DNA from: Rhizobium sp. Pop5
GTDB taxonomy: Bacteria > Pseudomonadota > Alphaproteobacteria > Rhizobiales > Rhizobiaceae
Assembly (NCBI RefSeq): GCF_024721175.1
Contig: NZ_CP099402.1
Coordinates: forward strand, 248,001-312,000
DNA: 64,000 nt
Direction of reading: 5' to 3'
The translations under genes were made by a program, and so were the position numbers. Under the pieces are notes generated by a model. The model searched no databases. It saw only the letters and a list, made by a program, of their open reading frames with translations, and was not told the DNA's origin. Shown one piece after another: positions 48,335-60,462 of the stretch. The number at the start of each line of letters is the position of its first letter. Position 1 is the first letter of the stretch.

Positions 48335-50857
48335 TCAGGAGTAGAAGGGCCCGTCAGTGCCGGCGACGGATGCCGCACTGTCGTGGGTGAGGATCGGATG
48401 CGGCTGGTCGTGCGTGAACGACCGTGCCACGCCGCCGATCGAAAGACCGTCGGCATAGGAAAGAGAGAGCGCCGGGCCGCCCGGGGGCGTCAGGGAGAGA
48501 CGGCGAAACGCGAGATCGAAGGAAACCGTCGTCTGGCACAGACGCTCGATGAAGGCCTTGAAGGCGTCGCCGTTGCCGCAGCCGATGATGGCGGCCCAGC
48601 CGCCGAGCGGTCCGTAAGAGCGCGCCTCGCGGCCGGCGGTCGGGCCTTCGGTGACCAGCTCCAGCCCGTTCGACGCCCAGAGGGCGGAAAATCCCCTGCC
48701 CGATCGCGCGATCAGCCATTTGCCTTCAATGATGAGATCGTCGAGCCCGTCGCGGCCGATATAGGCGTGCGTCCATGCATGCCGTGCATCTGCCGTATCT
48801 TCGATCAGAAGCGCGACGTCACGATGCTGGGCGACTCGCGGCAGGATGCCGTTGCCGGCCCAGTAGGACGGTCTTTGATTGCCCCAGGGATCGTCTTCGC
48901 CGGGATGGTTGACCCAGAGCCTTGCCATCGGATGGCCGGCAAGCCTGATGTCGAGAACATGCTGCTGATGCCCCTTGCGGCCGGCCTTGTGGTCGACCAC
49001 AGTCGAAAGCTGCGCGGCCTCGTTCTTGAACAGTACCAGCTTTCCGCTCTCCAGCCCCTGGCTGTAGCGCGCCTCGACGCTTCGCCCTCGCGGAAGTGCG
49101 GCAAGCTCGGCTAGATCGGCCGGCGGCTCATAATCGCCGGCGCAGAACATGGTCAGCGCTGCGACCCCATTATTGAGCCAGCCCGTTCCGAAGGCGACCT
49201 GGGCGAAGGGCGCAAGCTCCGTCAGCGGGCCGGCGCGCAGTTCCTTGTCGTAGGCGCGCCCTTGCGACCCTGCGGGAACGCCGGCGAGCGTGTGAAGGGC
49301 GATCATGCGGAAGATGAGATCGATCTGTCCGCGAGCGCGGTCGGCAATCCCGCTCTCGGCCCAGCGCTCCAGCGCCAGCAGGCCGATGAAATCGATCGGA
49401 TAATAGGCGGCCGAGTTCCACTCCGCCAGGCCATGGGCCTCGACGCTGTCGAACCAGCGCCCGAGGCGCCCAACGGCGAGTTCCGCCTGCTGCCGGCCCG
49501 TTCGTCCCGAAGCGGAAAAGACCTCTTCGGGCAGGAGAAGCCCGGCCAGCAGCTGGCTCGTGTGGAAGCAGAGCACATGGTTCTCGCTCCAGAACCACAT
49601 CGCGTCATTGCCCGGCTCGTCGACCCAGTAGCGGTAGGAGAGAACGGAATGGCGGATGCGCTCGACCGTGGCTTCGGGCATCCGGTCACCATAGGCGCCG
49701 AGCAGCCAGAGCAGCGGCACCATGATGAAATCCGAGCAATCCTCGCGCGCATCGATCGAGGCAAGCGTCGCGTCGACGATGCGGTCGAAGCTTTCCCGGT
49801 CATCATGACCGGTTTCCATCATCGCGATGAGACGTCCGGCGCGGTTGGCGCCGAAGCGGGCGCTGTATTCCAGCGCCTGCCGCTTGCGGGCGGCAAGCGA
49901 TGCCTCGGCCGGCAACGGAGAAATGGCGCTCATGAAGGCGGCGTCGATAACGCGGGTGACCGAGCCCGGACCGGAACCGATCGTCATGTGGATACCGTGA
50001 TAACCGTCGGCGATGCCGCTGATATCCTTGGCGATCAACCGGTTCTGGTGCGCATGCAGGGTCAAATTCACATGGGCGAGGAGCGGCCGTTCGTGACCAT
50101 GGCCGACGACCTTTATCTCCACCGGCAGGTCGCGCTCGGGCGCGGTGTCGAAGATGATTTCCAGAGGCTGGTTGACGAAGACGTCGCGGGCCGGGCGAAC
50201 GCCGCGCACAAGGCCCTCGAGCTCGCGAACCTCATCCTGGTCGAGCGCCACAGGCAGCAGCACCGTGAGCGGTTCCTCATCGAGCATTTCAAGCTCGAAG
50301 AACCAGGTGGTGTCGCGCTCGGCGAGGTCTTCGGCGTGGACGAGAATCTCGTTGTCGCCGGCTTCGAGCTGCAAACTGATCTCAGTCGCACTCTCGACAT
50401 TGCGCTTGAACGGCTCGAAGCGCACCGCTTCCTGCCCGTTCAGCCATATGCGCACCCCGCCGCAGGTCTTCAGCGCCAGATTGAGCGCCCGCGGGACTTC
50501 TGTTCTGAACGTGCCCTTCAGCCATTTCCTGACATGCGTCGGCACATGCCAGAAGCTGGTGAACTCGACGCGGCGGTTCGAGCCGGGGAGATAGAGGCTT
50601 TTCGTCGGCCAGGACGTGTCGGGCATAAGCTGCCGCCCCACCATGGTGGACCAAAAGGCCTTGCGGCAGGGCAGGTCGCCGACATCGACGAAACCGTTGA
50701 TGAAGCGATAGTTCACGCGATCTTCGGCAGCAGCCGGCTCGCCGGGAAAATAGTCGGCGATGAGGCCGGACACGGCCCATGCCGTTATCGTCTGGCCTTT
50801 GGCAACGCCATAGGCTGGCGCCATGTCGTCCGGCTGCTTGACGCTTTCCGTCTGCAC
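48335..50857 (-). CDS. Unassigned 840-aa protein, first gene of the pectin-fragment operon
   Basis: I cannot place this in a named family. Residues ~90-190 look like a jelly-roll sugar-binding module (VRIWLNGQEAVRFEPF, LQLEAGDNEILVHAEDLAE), as found before GH2-type catalytic domains. Residues ~340-620 are helical with WFWSENHVLCFHTSQLLAG and GLAEWNSAAYYPIDFIGLL, resembling an alpha/alpha toroid as in many lyases and hydrolases; the SENH segment is a plausible active-site element. The C-terminal ~200 residues are beta-rich. No signal peptide. GTG 50857 is supported by GGAGGAGG 7 nt upstream. It is divergent from the binding protein and probably acts on the imported sugar. Confidence 0.85.
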   Translation of the reverse strand: MQTESVKQPDDMAPAYGVAKGQTITAWAVSGLIADYFPGEPAAAEDRVNYRFINGFVDVGDLPCRKAFWSTMVGRQLMPDTSWPTKSLYLPGSNRRVEFTSFWHVPTHVRKWLKGTFRTEVPRALNLALKTCGGVRIWLNGQEAVRFEPFKRNVESATEISLQLEAGDNEILVHAEDLAERDTTWFFELEMLDEEPLTVLLPVALDQDEVRELEGLVRGVRPARDVFVNQPLEIIFDTAPERDLPVEIKVVGHGHERPLLAHVNLTLHAHQNRLIAKDISGIADGYHGIHMTIGSGPGSVTRVIDAAFMSAISPLPAEASLAARKRQALEYSARFGANRAGRLIAMMETGHDDRESFDRIVDATLASIDAREDCSDFIMVPLLWLLGAYGDRMPEATVERIRHSVLSYRYWVDEPGNDAMWFWSENHVLCFHTSQLLAGLLLPEEVFSASGRTGRQQAELAVGRLGRWFDSVEAHGLAEWNSAAYYPIDFIGLLALERWAESGIADRARGQIDLIFRMIALHTLAGVPAGSQGRAYDKELRAGPLTELAPFAQVAFGTGWLNNGVAALTMFCAGDYEPPADLAELAALPRGRSVEARYSQGLESGKLVLFKNEAAQLSTVVDHKAGRKGHQQHVLDIRLAGHPMARLWVNHPGEDDPWGNQRPSYWAGNGILPRVAQHRDVALLIEDTADARHAWTHAYIGRDGLDDLIIEGKWLIARSGRGFSALWASNGLELVTEGPTAGREARSYGPLGGWAAIIGCGNGDAFKAFIERLCQTTVSFDLAFRRLSLTPPGGPALSLSYADGLSIGGVARSFTHDQPHPILTHDSAASVAGTDGPFYS

Positions 50858-50879
50858 AGATCGCCTCCTCCGCAATCTT

Positions 50880-50895
50880 ATGAAAATATTTTCAT
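50880..50895. promoter_or_regulatory. LacI-type operator, copy 1
   Basis: ATGAAAATATTTTCAT is a perfect 16-bp palindrome 22 bp before the GTG of the 840-aa protein. It lies just upstream of the ribosome site, where bound repressor would block the minus-strand operon. Confidence 0.7.
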
Positions 50896-50960
50896 TGTTT
50901 CATTTGCGCGCGCCACCTTTGAGAAATGTTCAAAAACGTCGCTATTGACGTAGAAAATAG

Positions 50961-50989
50961 CTTGACGGGAGGAATGTCAAGTATATGAA
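50961..50989 (+). promoter_or_regulatory. Candidate promoter of the binding protein gene
   Basis: TTGACG (50962-50967), a 16-bp spacer and TATGAA (50984-50989). The -35 is part of an inverted pair, CTTGAC (50961-50966) and GTCAAG (50976-50981). On the minus strand the same DNA gives TTGACA followed 15 bp later by TATTTT, so the divergent promoters overlap. Confidence 0.45.
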
Positions 50990-51020
50990 ATTCACATATC
51001 GATGGCCGAGGCCACGATTG

Positions 51021-51036
51021 ATGAAAATGTTTTCAT
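51021..51036. promoter_or_regulatory. LacI-type operator, copy 2
   Basis: ATGAAAATGTTTTCAT differs from the perfect palindrome at 50880 only in the centre, and ends just before the GGAGG of the binding protein gene. The two copies bracket the divergent promoters 141 bp apart, suited to repression or looping. Confidence 0.7.
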
Positions 51037-51048
51037 GGGAGGATGAAA

Positions 51049-52335
51049 ATGAAAACCTATCTCTCAGGGGCTTTCGCATTGGCGCTGGCCACCGTTTCCT
51101 TCGCCTGGTCGAGCGTCGCCATGGCGGAAACCCAGACGATCACCTTTCTCTTCACCGACGACGACCAGGCTTACGTCGAGCGGATGGAAGCGCTGAGCAA
51201 GGAATTCGAGACGGCGCATCCCGACATCAAGGTGAATTTCGTTTCGTCGGGCTATGATGCCGTCGCCAAGCAGCTGCCGGTGCAGCTCGCCATCGGCGAA
51301 GGTCCCGACGTCGCCAAGATCACCGATTGGCAGCTGGCGCCCTATTACCTCGACATGCGCCCGCTGATGAAGGATCCCGACGGCTTCGCCAAGCTGCACG
51401 GTGACAGCCTGAACACGCTTCGTTTCCCCGGCGTCAACGATCCGAACTCAATCAACGGCTACGTCGCCTCGCAGACCTTCAACCTGCCCTTCGTCAACAA
51501 GACGCTGTTCGACCAGGCCAAGGAACCGCTTCCGAAGCCGACCGCCACGCTGAAGGAGATCGTCGAAGCTTCCGCCCGCGTCGCCAAGGCGACCGGCGCC
51601 CAGATCCCCTTCACGATGGACCGCTCGGGCCACCGCTTCTCCGGTGCGGCCTTCTCCTACGGTTCGAACTACGTCAAGGACGGCAAGTTCTCGTTCCCCG
51701 ACGATGCCGCCAAGCGCTACATCACCGATCTCTACAACTGGACGAAAGACGGCTCCTTCCCCAAGGAAATGTGGGGTGCTGCCGGCGGAACCCAGTATAA
51801 GAACATGGGCGACGAGTTCGTCAACGGCAACGTCGTGACCTATATTGCCGGCAACTGGATGGTCAATCCGTTCCAGCAGAAGATCGGCGACGGCTTCGAC
51901 TGGACGGCAATCAGCGCTCCCTGCGGCGATGCCGGCTGCTATGCGATGCCGGGTGGTACTGCGATCGTCGGCTTCAAGCGCACCAAGTATCCGCAGGCCG
52001 TCGCCTCGTTCATCGAGTTCCTCGGCTCTGAAAAGGTCCAACGTGAAATCGCCGAAAACTACGTCATCCTGACCGGCGCCAACATCAAGGATCCGCAGTA
52101 CAAGCTGACCAGCAAGAATGCCAAGGACGCCATGGCCGTCTTCCTCGCAGCCCGCGACAGCGCGCCGCAGGCCGCCCGCGACCTGGAACGCCTCAAGGGA
52201 TCGGGGGCCATGTATCAGCTGATCGTGCAGCGGATGAGCCAGCTGATCGTCGGCGAGCTTTCCCTCGAAGACGCCTTCAAGGCGATGAGCGCGGACGTCG
52301 ACAAGATCAACGTGGCGCTCGCCGCCAACAAGTAA
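51049..52335 (+). CDS. Periplasmic sugar-binding protein of the pectin-fragment importer
   Basis: A 428-aa type 1 extracellular solute-binding protein. It has a signal peptide (MKTYLSGAFALALATVSFA, cleavage near AMAET), then QTITFLFTDDDQAYVERM, FETAHPDIKVNFV, GPDVAKITDW and the C-terminal helices. Two cysteines in APCGDAGC may form a loop disulphide. ATG 51049 gives 6-nt spacing to GGAGG, while ATG 51043 would directly abut it. It is transcribed alone, divergent from the operon with the ATPase and permeases, and ends in a terminator. The likely ligand is an oligogalacturonide or rhamnogalacturonide. Confidence 0.92.
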   Translation: MKTYLSGAFALALATVSFAWSSVAMAETQTITFLFTDDDQAYVERMEALSKEFETAHPDIKVNFVSSGYDAVAKQLPVQLAIGEGPDVAKITDWQLAPYYLDMRPLMKDPDGFAKLHGDSLNTLRFPGVNDPNSINGYVASQTFNLPFVNKTLFDQAKEPLPKPTATLKEIVEASARVAKATGAQIPFTMDRSGHRFSGAAFSYGSNYVKDGKFSFPDDAAKRYITDLYNWTKDGSFPKEMWGAAGGTQYKNMGDEFVNGNVVTYIAGNWMVNPFQQKIGDGFDWTAISAPCGDAGCYAMPGGTAIVGFKRTKYPQAVASFIEFLGSEKVQREIAENYVILTGANIKDPQYKLTSKNAKDAMAVFLAARDSAPQAARDLERLKGSGAMYQLIVQRMSQLIVGELSLEDAFKAMSADVDKINVALAANK

Positions 52336-52369
52336 CGGCCGCGCCTGTCTCCCACAGATTGCGCGCTGC

Positions 52370-52412
52370 ATCAGCCACGACCTTGCAAGGGGCCGTGGCT
52401 GATCGTTTTTTT
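52370..52412 (+). terminator. Intrinsic terminator of the binding protein gene
   Basis: ATCAGCCACG (52370-52379) pairs perfectly with CGTGGCTGAT (52394-52403), and CCTTGCAAGG in the loop can pair with itself. A run of seven T follows (52406-52412). Confidence 0.9.
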
Positions 52413-52692
52413 GCCCATGCTTCGGCTCATGCTTCCGGCCGGCCGGCATATCGCGGAAGAGATCGGATCGCCGCCGACCGGCATCGCGCCGGGACCGACG
52501 TTACCGTACAGTGGAGCAACTTCCCCAGTATTGCGGCTCGATCAAGTATATTCAGGTCCTCTTACGCATCCGCGGTGAAGTCGTCGTGACACGCGCCGCC
52601 GGAGAGGCTATAGGCGTCGTGGTCAGTTCAAAAGGCCGGCAACCCCGGTCACGTCAGCCGTCGATCCGTCTACCATTTAGAGGTGCATTTCC
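52413..52692. other. Intergenic region before DUF3422 gene
   Basis: 280 bp with no convincing gene, repeat or promoter. With the adjoining terminator it makes up the 357-bp non-coding gap. Confidence 0.5.
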
Positions 52693-53949
52693 ATGCCGAT
52701 GGGTTCCGAGCATCCGCTGCGCAGGGAGTTGCATGACGAGCTGCATGCGCGGCCGTCGCTTTACTTCGATGGCGATACCGATGTCTGGCATGTCGCCATC
52801 GTCGGCGACAACGGCTCGCCTCCGCTGCCGGTTTCCCTGCCGGGATTGGAGGACGTCTCGACCACTCTCGGAGGCAACCACGGCATCGGCCGCTTCGGCG
52901 ACGGCCGGCTGAAATGGGAGGCGCATACCGAGTTCCTCACCCTCACCTTCGTCACGCCGGCAGCGTCTGCGCCCGGCAGCCATCCGCCCGAGGCTTTCCA
53001 GGCCTGCTGCGACAGGATCGACGGAAAGGTGATCGCCGCCGTCCGGGTGCTGGTGCGTGACGAGAAGGACGGTCTCGAAAAACCCAACCTCGACTACGTC
53101 GCCTCCAAGGTCGGCGGCGGCGATGCCGAAGTGCATTCGAATTTCCGCCTGAGCGAGGGCGGTTTCGTCGAATTCCTGTTCTTCAACCGCAACCTTAACG
53201 CCTATCGCACCGGCCGCATGGTCCGGCGCGTCCTCGAAATCGAAACCTACAGGATGATGTCGATGCTGGCGATGCCGATGGCGCGCGAGACCATCTCGCA
53301 GCTCTCGGCCTTCGACCGGCGCCTCGATCTCCTGATCACGCACATGCAAAGCGCAGTCAAAGTCGACAAGGCGCTGCTTTCCGAAGTGACCAGGCTCTCC
53401 TCCGACGTCCTCAACTTCTCGGCCCTTGCGCGCCACCGCTTCGGGGCGACGAAAGCCTATGCCGAGATCGTCGCCAGCCGGGTATCGGAGCTGCGCGAGG
53501 AGCGCGTCGAGCAGCGCCAGCGGATCGGCACCTTCATCGGACGGCGCTTCCAGCCGGCCGTGCGTTCCGTGCATGCCGCAGAGCGCCGCCTCGATGAACT
53601 CGCCGAACGGGTCAGTCTCGCCGGCGATCTGCTCAGAACCACCGTGCAGGTTCAGCTCGAAGATCAGAACGCTTCGCTGCTGACCTCGATGGAAGAGAGG
53701 GCGCGCATCCAGGTGCACATCCAGCAGGCGGTCGAAGGCTTCTCCGTCATCGCCATCACCTATTACACCGTCGGCCTCGCCAAGATCTGCCTCGAAAGCA
53801 TTTCCGAACTGGGCGTCGATCCGCATATGGCCAAGCTCGCCGTGCTCGCAGCCATCCCGCTGGTGCTCTTCGCCGTCTGGACCGCCGTTCGTCACGTTCG
53901 CAGAAGCATTGCCGGCGCCCCGCACAGCCCGATATCCGGAAGCCACTGA
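52693..53949 (+). CDS. DUF3422-family membrane-anchored protein
   Basis: A 418-aa protein of the DUF3422 family. Its N-terminus LRRELHDELHARPSLYF is the family hallmark, followed by a mixed alpha/beta region, a helical or coiled-coil central part, and two membrane segments near the C-terminus (VIAITYYTVGLAKICL and LAVLAAIPLVLFAVWTAVRH). The architecture is reminiscent of CorA-type stalk-plus-two-helix proteins, but no transport function is established. Either ATG 52693 or ATG 52699 can be the start. It is a single gene with a GC hairpin 18 bp after the stop. Confidence 0.88.
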   Translation: MPMGSEHPLRRELHDELHARPSLYFDGDTDVWHVAIVGDNGSPPLPVSLPGLEDVSTTLGGNHGIGRFGDGRLKWEAHTEFLTLTFVTPAASAPGSHPPEAFQACCDRIDGKVIAAVRVLVRDEKDGLEKPNLDYVASKVGGGDAEVHSNFRLSEGGFVEFLFFNRNLNAYRTGRMVRRVLEIETYRMMSMLAMPMARETISQLSAFDRRLDLLITHMQSAVKVDKALLSEVTRLSSDVLNFSALARHRFGATKAYAEIVASRVSELREERVEQRQRIGTFIGRRFQPAVRSVHAAERRLDELAERVSLAGDLLRTTVQVQLEDQNASLLTSMEERARIQVHIQQAVEGFSVIAITYYTVGLAKICLESISELGVDPHMAKLAVLAAIPLVLFAVWTAVRHVRRSIAGAPHSPISGSH

Positions 53950-53967
53950 CACGCCACAGACACGCAA

Positions 53968-53996
53968 ACGCCGCCGCCCTTTCGAGGCGGCGGCGT
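53968..53996. terminator. GC-rich hairpin between convergent genes
   Basis: ACGCCGCCGCC (53968-53978) and GGCGGCGGCGT (53986-53996) form a perfect 11-bp stem with a 7-nt loop between the DUF3422 and chemoreceptor stops. No U-run follows on either strand, so termination is uncertain. Confidence 0.5.
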
Positions 53997-54017
53997 GTGC
54001 TTGCCTGCATCAGAGCG

Positions 54018-57108
<3,091 letters not shown>

Positions 57109-57179
57109 GAATTTTCCTGCGCGAACTGGATAGAATTTCGTTTATTTCAAATCATAGTTAAATTTTACTTTGCGCAGGC

Positions 57180-57236
57180 AAACGAAAATGAACCGGCGGC
57201 CAGCCGGTTTGGAAAAGCATCAAGCCAGACTTGATG
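57180..57236 (-). terminator. Tandem hairpins after the fucoside operon
   Basis: On the minus strand CATCAAG-N5-CTTGATG (57236-57218) is followed by CTTTTCC. Then AACCGGC-N5-GCCGGTT (57209-57191) is followed by CATTTTCGTTT. Either may end the operon, which stops at 57270, and separate it from the binding protein/chemoreceptor pair. Confidence 0.55.
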
Positions 57237-57269
57237 GGATGAAATCAAGTCTTTGTTTATTATGATAAA

Positions 57270-58154
57270 TCATCGCCCGCCGAAGCCGGAGCTGACGCTG
57301 ATGCCCTTGTAGATCACTCTTTGCAGCACGATCGCCAGGATGACGCCCGGCACCATGGAGATGGTCGCGCCGGCCATGATGTAGTTCCAGGCAGTGCCCT
57401 GCCGTGTCTGGAACAGCGTGAGGCCGAGCGGCAGCGTGGCCTTGTCGAGACCGCTCGTGGCGATCAGCGGCCAGAGGAAGCTCTTCCATTGGGCGATGAA
57501 GGTGAAGAGCGCGAGCAGACCGATCGCCGGCATGGCAAGCGGAACGATGACCGCGACGAGAATGCGCAGGCGCGAAGCCCCATCCATCATCGCCGCCTCG
57601 TCGAGGTCCTTCGGAATGCCGAGGATGAACTGGCGCAGCAGGAAGGTGCCGAAGGAAGAGAAGGCGACCGGCAGGATCATGCCATGATAGGTGTTGATCC
57701 AGCCGAGCTTGCTGACGACGAGGAAAAGCGGGATGACCAGCATCACCTGCGGGATCATCAGCGTGCTGAGATAGGTGAGCAGCATCCCTTCCCGGCAGGG
57801 GAACTTCAGCCGGGCGAAAGCATAGGCGGAAAGGCAGGATACCACGATCACGATCGCGGTGACGCCGCAGGCGACGATGACGGAATTCAGCAGGAAAATC
57901 CCGAAGGGCAACGAAACCAGGGCCTCGACGAAGTTGCCCCACTGATACGCCTCGGGAAAGATGCGAACCGGCACGGCCAGCACCTCCTCATTGGAGCGCA
58001 CCGCGTTCGACACCATCCAGAAGAAGGGAAAGAGAAAAAGCAGCGCGACCAGCGAAAGTCCGGCATAGCTCGCGAAGGCGCCGATGCGCCGCAGCAGGCG
58101 ATGCCGGTTGGCCGAGACGGAATGCGGAGGCCGTGAGATCGGGCTATTCGTCAT
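57270..58154 (-). CDS. Sugar ABC transporter permease of the fucoside locus (MalG type)
   Basis: A 294-aa six-helix inner-membrane protein with the EAA loop DEAAMMDGASRLRILVAVIVP. It pairs with the upstream permease. ATG 58154 lies inside the end of that gene (11-nt overlap), showing coupling. It is the last gene of the operon, and no ATPase gene follows or precedes. Confidence 0.92.
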   Translation of the reverse strand: MTNSPISRPPHSVSANRHRLLRRIGAFASYAGLSLVALLFLFPFFWMVSNAVRSNEEVLAVPVRIFPEAYQWGNFVEALVSLPFGIFLLNSVIVACGVTAIVIVVSCLSAYAFARLKFPCREGMLLTYLSTLMIPQVMLVIPLFLVVSKLGWINTYHGMILPVAFSSFGTFLLRQFILGIPKDLDEAAMMDGASRLRILVAVIVPLAMPAIGLLALFTFIAQWKSFLWPLIATSGLDKATLPLGLTLFQTRQGTAWNYIMAGATISMVPGVILAIVLQRVIYKGISVSSGFGGR

Positions 58155-59070
58155 AATGCACCCATTTGCGCTGCATGCGGAACTGCAGGATGGTGAGCGC
58201 CATGATCATGACGAACATCACCCAGGCGAGAGCGGAGGCATAGCCCATCTGGAAATTGGTAAAGCCCTTCTGATAGATGGCGAAACCGAGTGTCGCCGTC
58301 GCCGAGCCCGGGCCGCCGCGCGTCATGGCAAAGATCTCGTCGAAGACCTGCAGCGAGGTGATGGCCGTCATGACGGTGGCGAAGAAGACCGTGGGCGAGA
58401 TGAGCGGCAGCCGGATGCGCCAGAAGCGCCGCCAAGGCCCGGCACCGTCGATCATCGCCGCTTCGAGATATTGCTTCGGCACCAGGTCGAGCGCCGCGTT
58501 GAACATCACGACGTTGTAGCCGACATTGGCCCAGAGGGTGACGAGCACGACCGCCTGCATTGCCCAGCTCGAGCTCAGCAGGAAATTCGGCAGGCCGAGA
58601 CCGAGCGAACGGATGATGGTGTCGGCCAGCCCATCCGGCGTGAAGATCAACAGCCACACCACGGAGGCGGCGATCGTCGGGGTAAAGGTCGGCAGGAAGA
58701 AGATCACCCGGAAGATCGCCTTGCCGTGTTTCAGGCTCGATATCCAGACGGCGAGCGTCAGCGAGACGATGACGTTCAGCGCCAGATATTCGACGGCGAA
58801 GAACAGCGTGTTGCTCAATATGGTGTAGAAGGCCGGATCGACCGTGAAGAGCTTGATGTAATTCTGAAAGCCGACGAAGGCCGGCGTCGAGATCAGCTGC
58901 CAGTTGGTAAAACTGAGGGCCAGCGACGCCATGATCGGCAGGGCTATGAAGATCATGAAACCGAGGAAGCTCGGCAGCAGGAACACCATCGCCGTCTGCG
59001 TCTCCGGCTTCAGGAAGCGCCGTGACTGAACGGGCTGCAAGGGAAGTTCGGCGACGGCGCTTTCCGACAT
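58144..59070 (-). CDS. Sugar ABC transporter permease of the fucoside locus (MalF/UgpA type)
   Basis: A 308-aa protein with six membrane helices and the EAA loop LEAAMIDGAGPWRRFWRIRLP. ATG 59070 is chosen for GGAGGA 6 nt upstream; ATG 59082 and more distant in-frame starts would place the ribosome site within the gene. It follows the binding protein gene by 123 bp. Confidence 0.92.
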   Translation of the reverse strand: MSESAVAELPLQPVQSRRFLKPETQTAMVFLLPSFLGFMIFIALPIMASLALSFTNWQLISTPAFVGFQNYIKLFTVDPAFYTILSNTLFFAVEYLALNVIVSLTLAVWISSLKHGKAIFRVIFFLPTFTPTIAASVVWLLIFTPDGLADTIIRSLGLGLPNFLLSSSWAMQAVVLVTLWANVGYNVVMFNAALDLVPKQYLEAAMIDGAGPWRRFWRIRLPLISPTVFFATVMTAITSLQVFDEIFAMTRGGPGSATATLGFAIYQKGFTNFQMGYASALAWVMFVMIMALTILQFRMQRKWVHYDE

Positions 59071-59193
59071 ATCTTCCTCCATGCGCGGCAATTCCTGCCA
59101 GAGCGAGAGCTGGCGCATGACCCCAGTGGTAATCGATTTCGCAGGGATCATGCGCGGATTCAAAGCGACGGTGCGTCCCGTGACGCATGGCGC

Positions 59194-60414
59194 CTATTGC
59201 TGCGCGAGGCTCTGGATGGCGTCCATCGTCTGCTTGGCGTCGGCGCTGCCGGCGAAGGCGGGCGGGAAGTACTGGTTGAAGAGGTTTTCCACCGCCGCCC
59301 AGTTATTGGTGATCACGTAGGGCACGGAATGCGCCAGGGAATAGTCGATGGCCTCGCCGCCATTGGTGATGTCCTTGGCCGCCACCTTGTACCAGGAGGA
59401 TTGCGAAGCGGTGCGCGCCGGCAGCGCACGCCCTCCCTCGGCAAGGTAGGCCAGTGCTTCCGGGCTGGTCAGCACCTGGATCGCCTTCCAGGCCGCATCC
59501 TTGTTCTTGCTCGTCGTGGCAATGCCGAAACCCGAGCCCGCGGTGACGGCCGAAAGCTCCCCTTGGTCGCGCGGCAGGGTGGTGAGGCCGATCTTGAAGT
59601 TGGCCTTGCCCTTCATGCCGATGATCGACCAGGGACCGTCGATATACATGGCGACGTTGCCCGAATTGAACCGGCCCTGGATGACGTTGCCGGCATCGGC
59701 GCTGGAGGGCACCAGCGGCGCGATCTTGTCCTTGGCGGCAAAGCCGATCACCTTGTCGGCAGCGGCAACGGCGCTGGGATTGATCAGGTCGAGCTCCCCA
59801 GCGTCGTTTATATATTTGTCGCCCCAGGCCGAGGCCAGGACCGAATAGTTCTGCGGGGTGATGCCGAAACCGTACTTGCCGTCCTTCGTCAGCTTCTTGG
59901 CGGCATCGGTAAACTCGGCAAGCGTCCAGCCCGGCTTCGGCAGCGGAATACCAGCGGCTTCAAGCGCGTCCTGGTTATAGTAGATAACCCAGGGACCGAC
60001 GTCATAGGGCAGCCCATAGAGCTGCTTGTCGACGGACATGCCGCCGATGATCGAAGGGGTGAAAGCACCGACGTCGAACTTGTCGGCGGCGATGCGATCG
60101 TTCAGCGGCTCGAGCAGCGAATAGAAATTCGGCATGCGCAGCGACTGCATGGAAACGATGTCGGCGAGCTGGCCAGATGCCGCCAGCACCGGCAGCCTGG
60201 TCCAGTAATCGACCCAGCCGGTCGTCGTCAGCGTCACCTTTATATCGGGATATTTGGCAGTCACCATATCCGCGAGGTGCTGCCAGCTCTTGGTATCGGC
60301 ATCGGAACCGGTCCACATCTGCCAGGTCAGGTTGACCTGTTCGGCCGATGCGGCTGTGGCAAAAAGGCTGCTGCCGATTGCGGCAAGCATAAGCGTTTTC
60401 TTCAACACCTTCAT
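59194..60414 (-). CDS. Sugar-binding protein of the fucoside locus
   Basis: A 406-aa type 1 solute-binding protein with a signal peptide (KVLKKTLMLAAIGSSLFATA, cleavage near ASAEQ). Key segments are VNLTWQMWTGSDADTKSW, KYPDIKVTLTTTGW, LPYDVGPWVIYYNQDAL and VAMYIDGPWSIIG, the last typical of oligosaccharide-binding proteins. ATG 60414 has GGAGGAG 6 nt upstream. It sits between the fucosidase and permease genes, so the ligand is probably a fucosylated plant oligosaccharide. Confidence 0.92.
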   Translation of the reverse strand: MKVLKKTLMLAAIGSSLFATAASAEQVNLTWQMWTGSDADTKSWQHLADMVTAKYPDIKVTLTTTGWVDYWTRLPVLAASGQLADIVSMQSLRMPNFYSLLEPLNDRIAADKFDVGAFTPSIIGGMSVDKQLYGLPYDVGPWVIYYNQDALEAAGIPLPKPGWTLAEFTDAAKKLTKDGKYGFGITPQNYSVLASAWGDKYINDAGELDLINPSAVAAADKVIGFAAKDKIAPLVPSSADAGNVIQGRFNSGNVAMYIDGPWSIIGMKGKANFKIGLTTLPRDQGELSAVTAGSGFGIATTSKNKDAAWKAIQVLTSPEALAYLAEGGRALPARTASQSSWYKVAAKDITNGGEAIDYSLAHSVPYVITNNWAAVENLFNQYFPPAFAGSADAKQTMDAIQSLAQQ

Positions 60415-60462
60415 GGGTTTCTCCTCCCTCCATGAACGCAATGGACACGCAAGTGGGATCGA

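Noticed and set aside
49262..50953. 563-aa open frame opposite the unassigned 840-aa protein
   Set aside because: I considered whether this strand was the real gene. The minus frame has a strong ribosome site, hydrophobic core patterns and operon context; this one does not.
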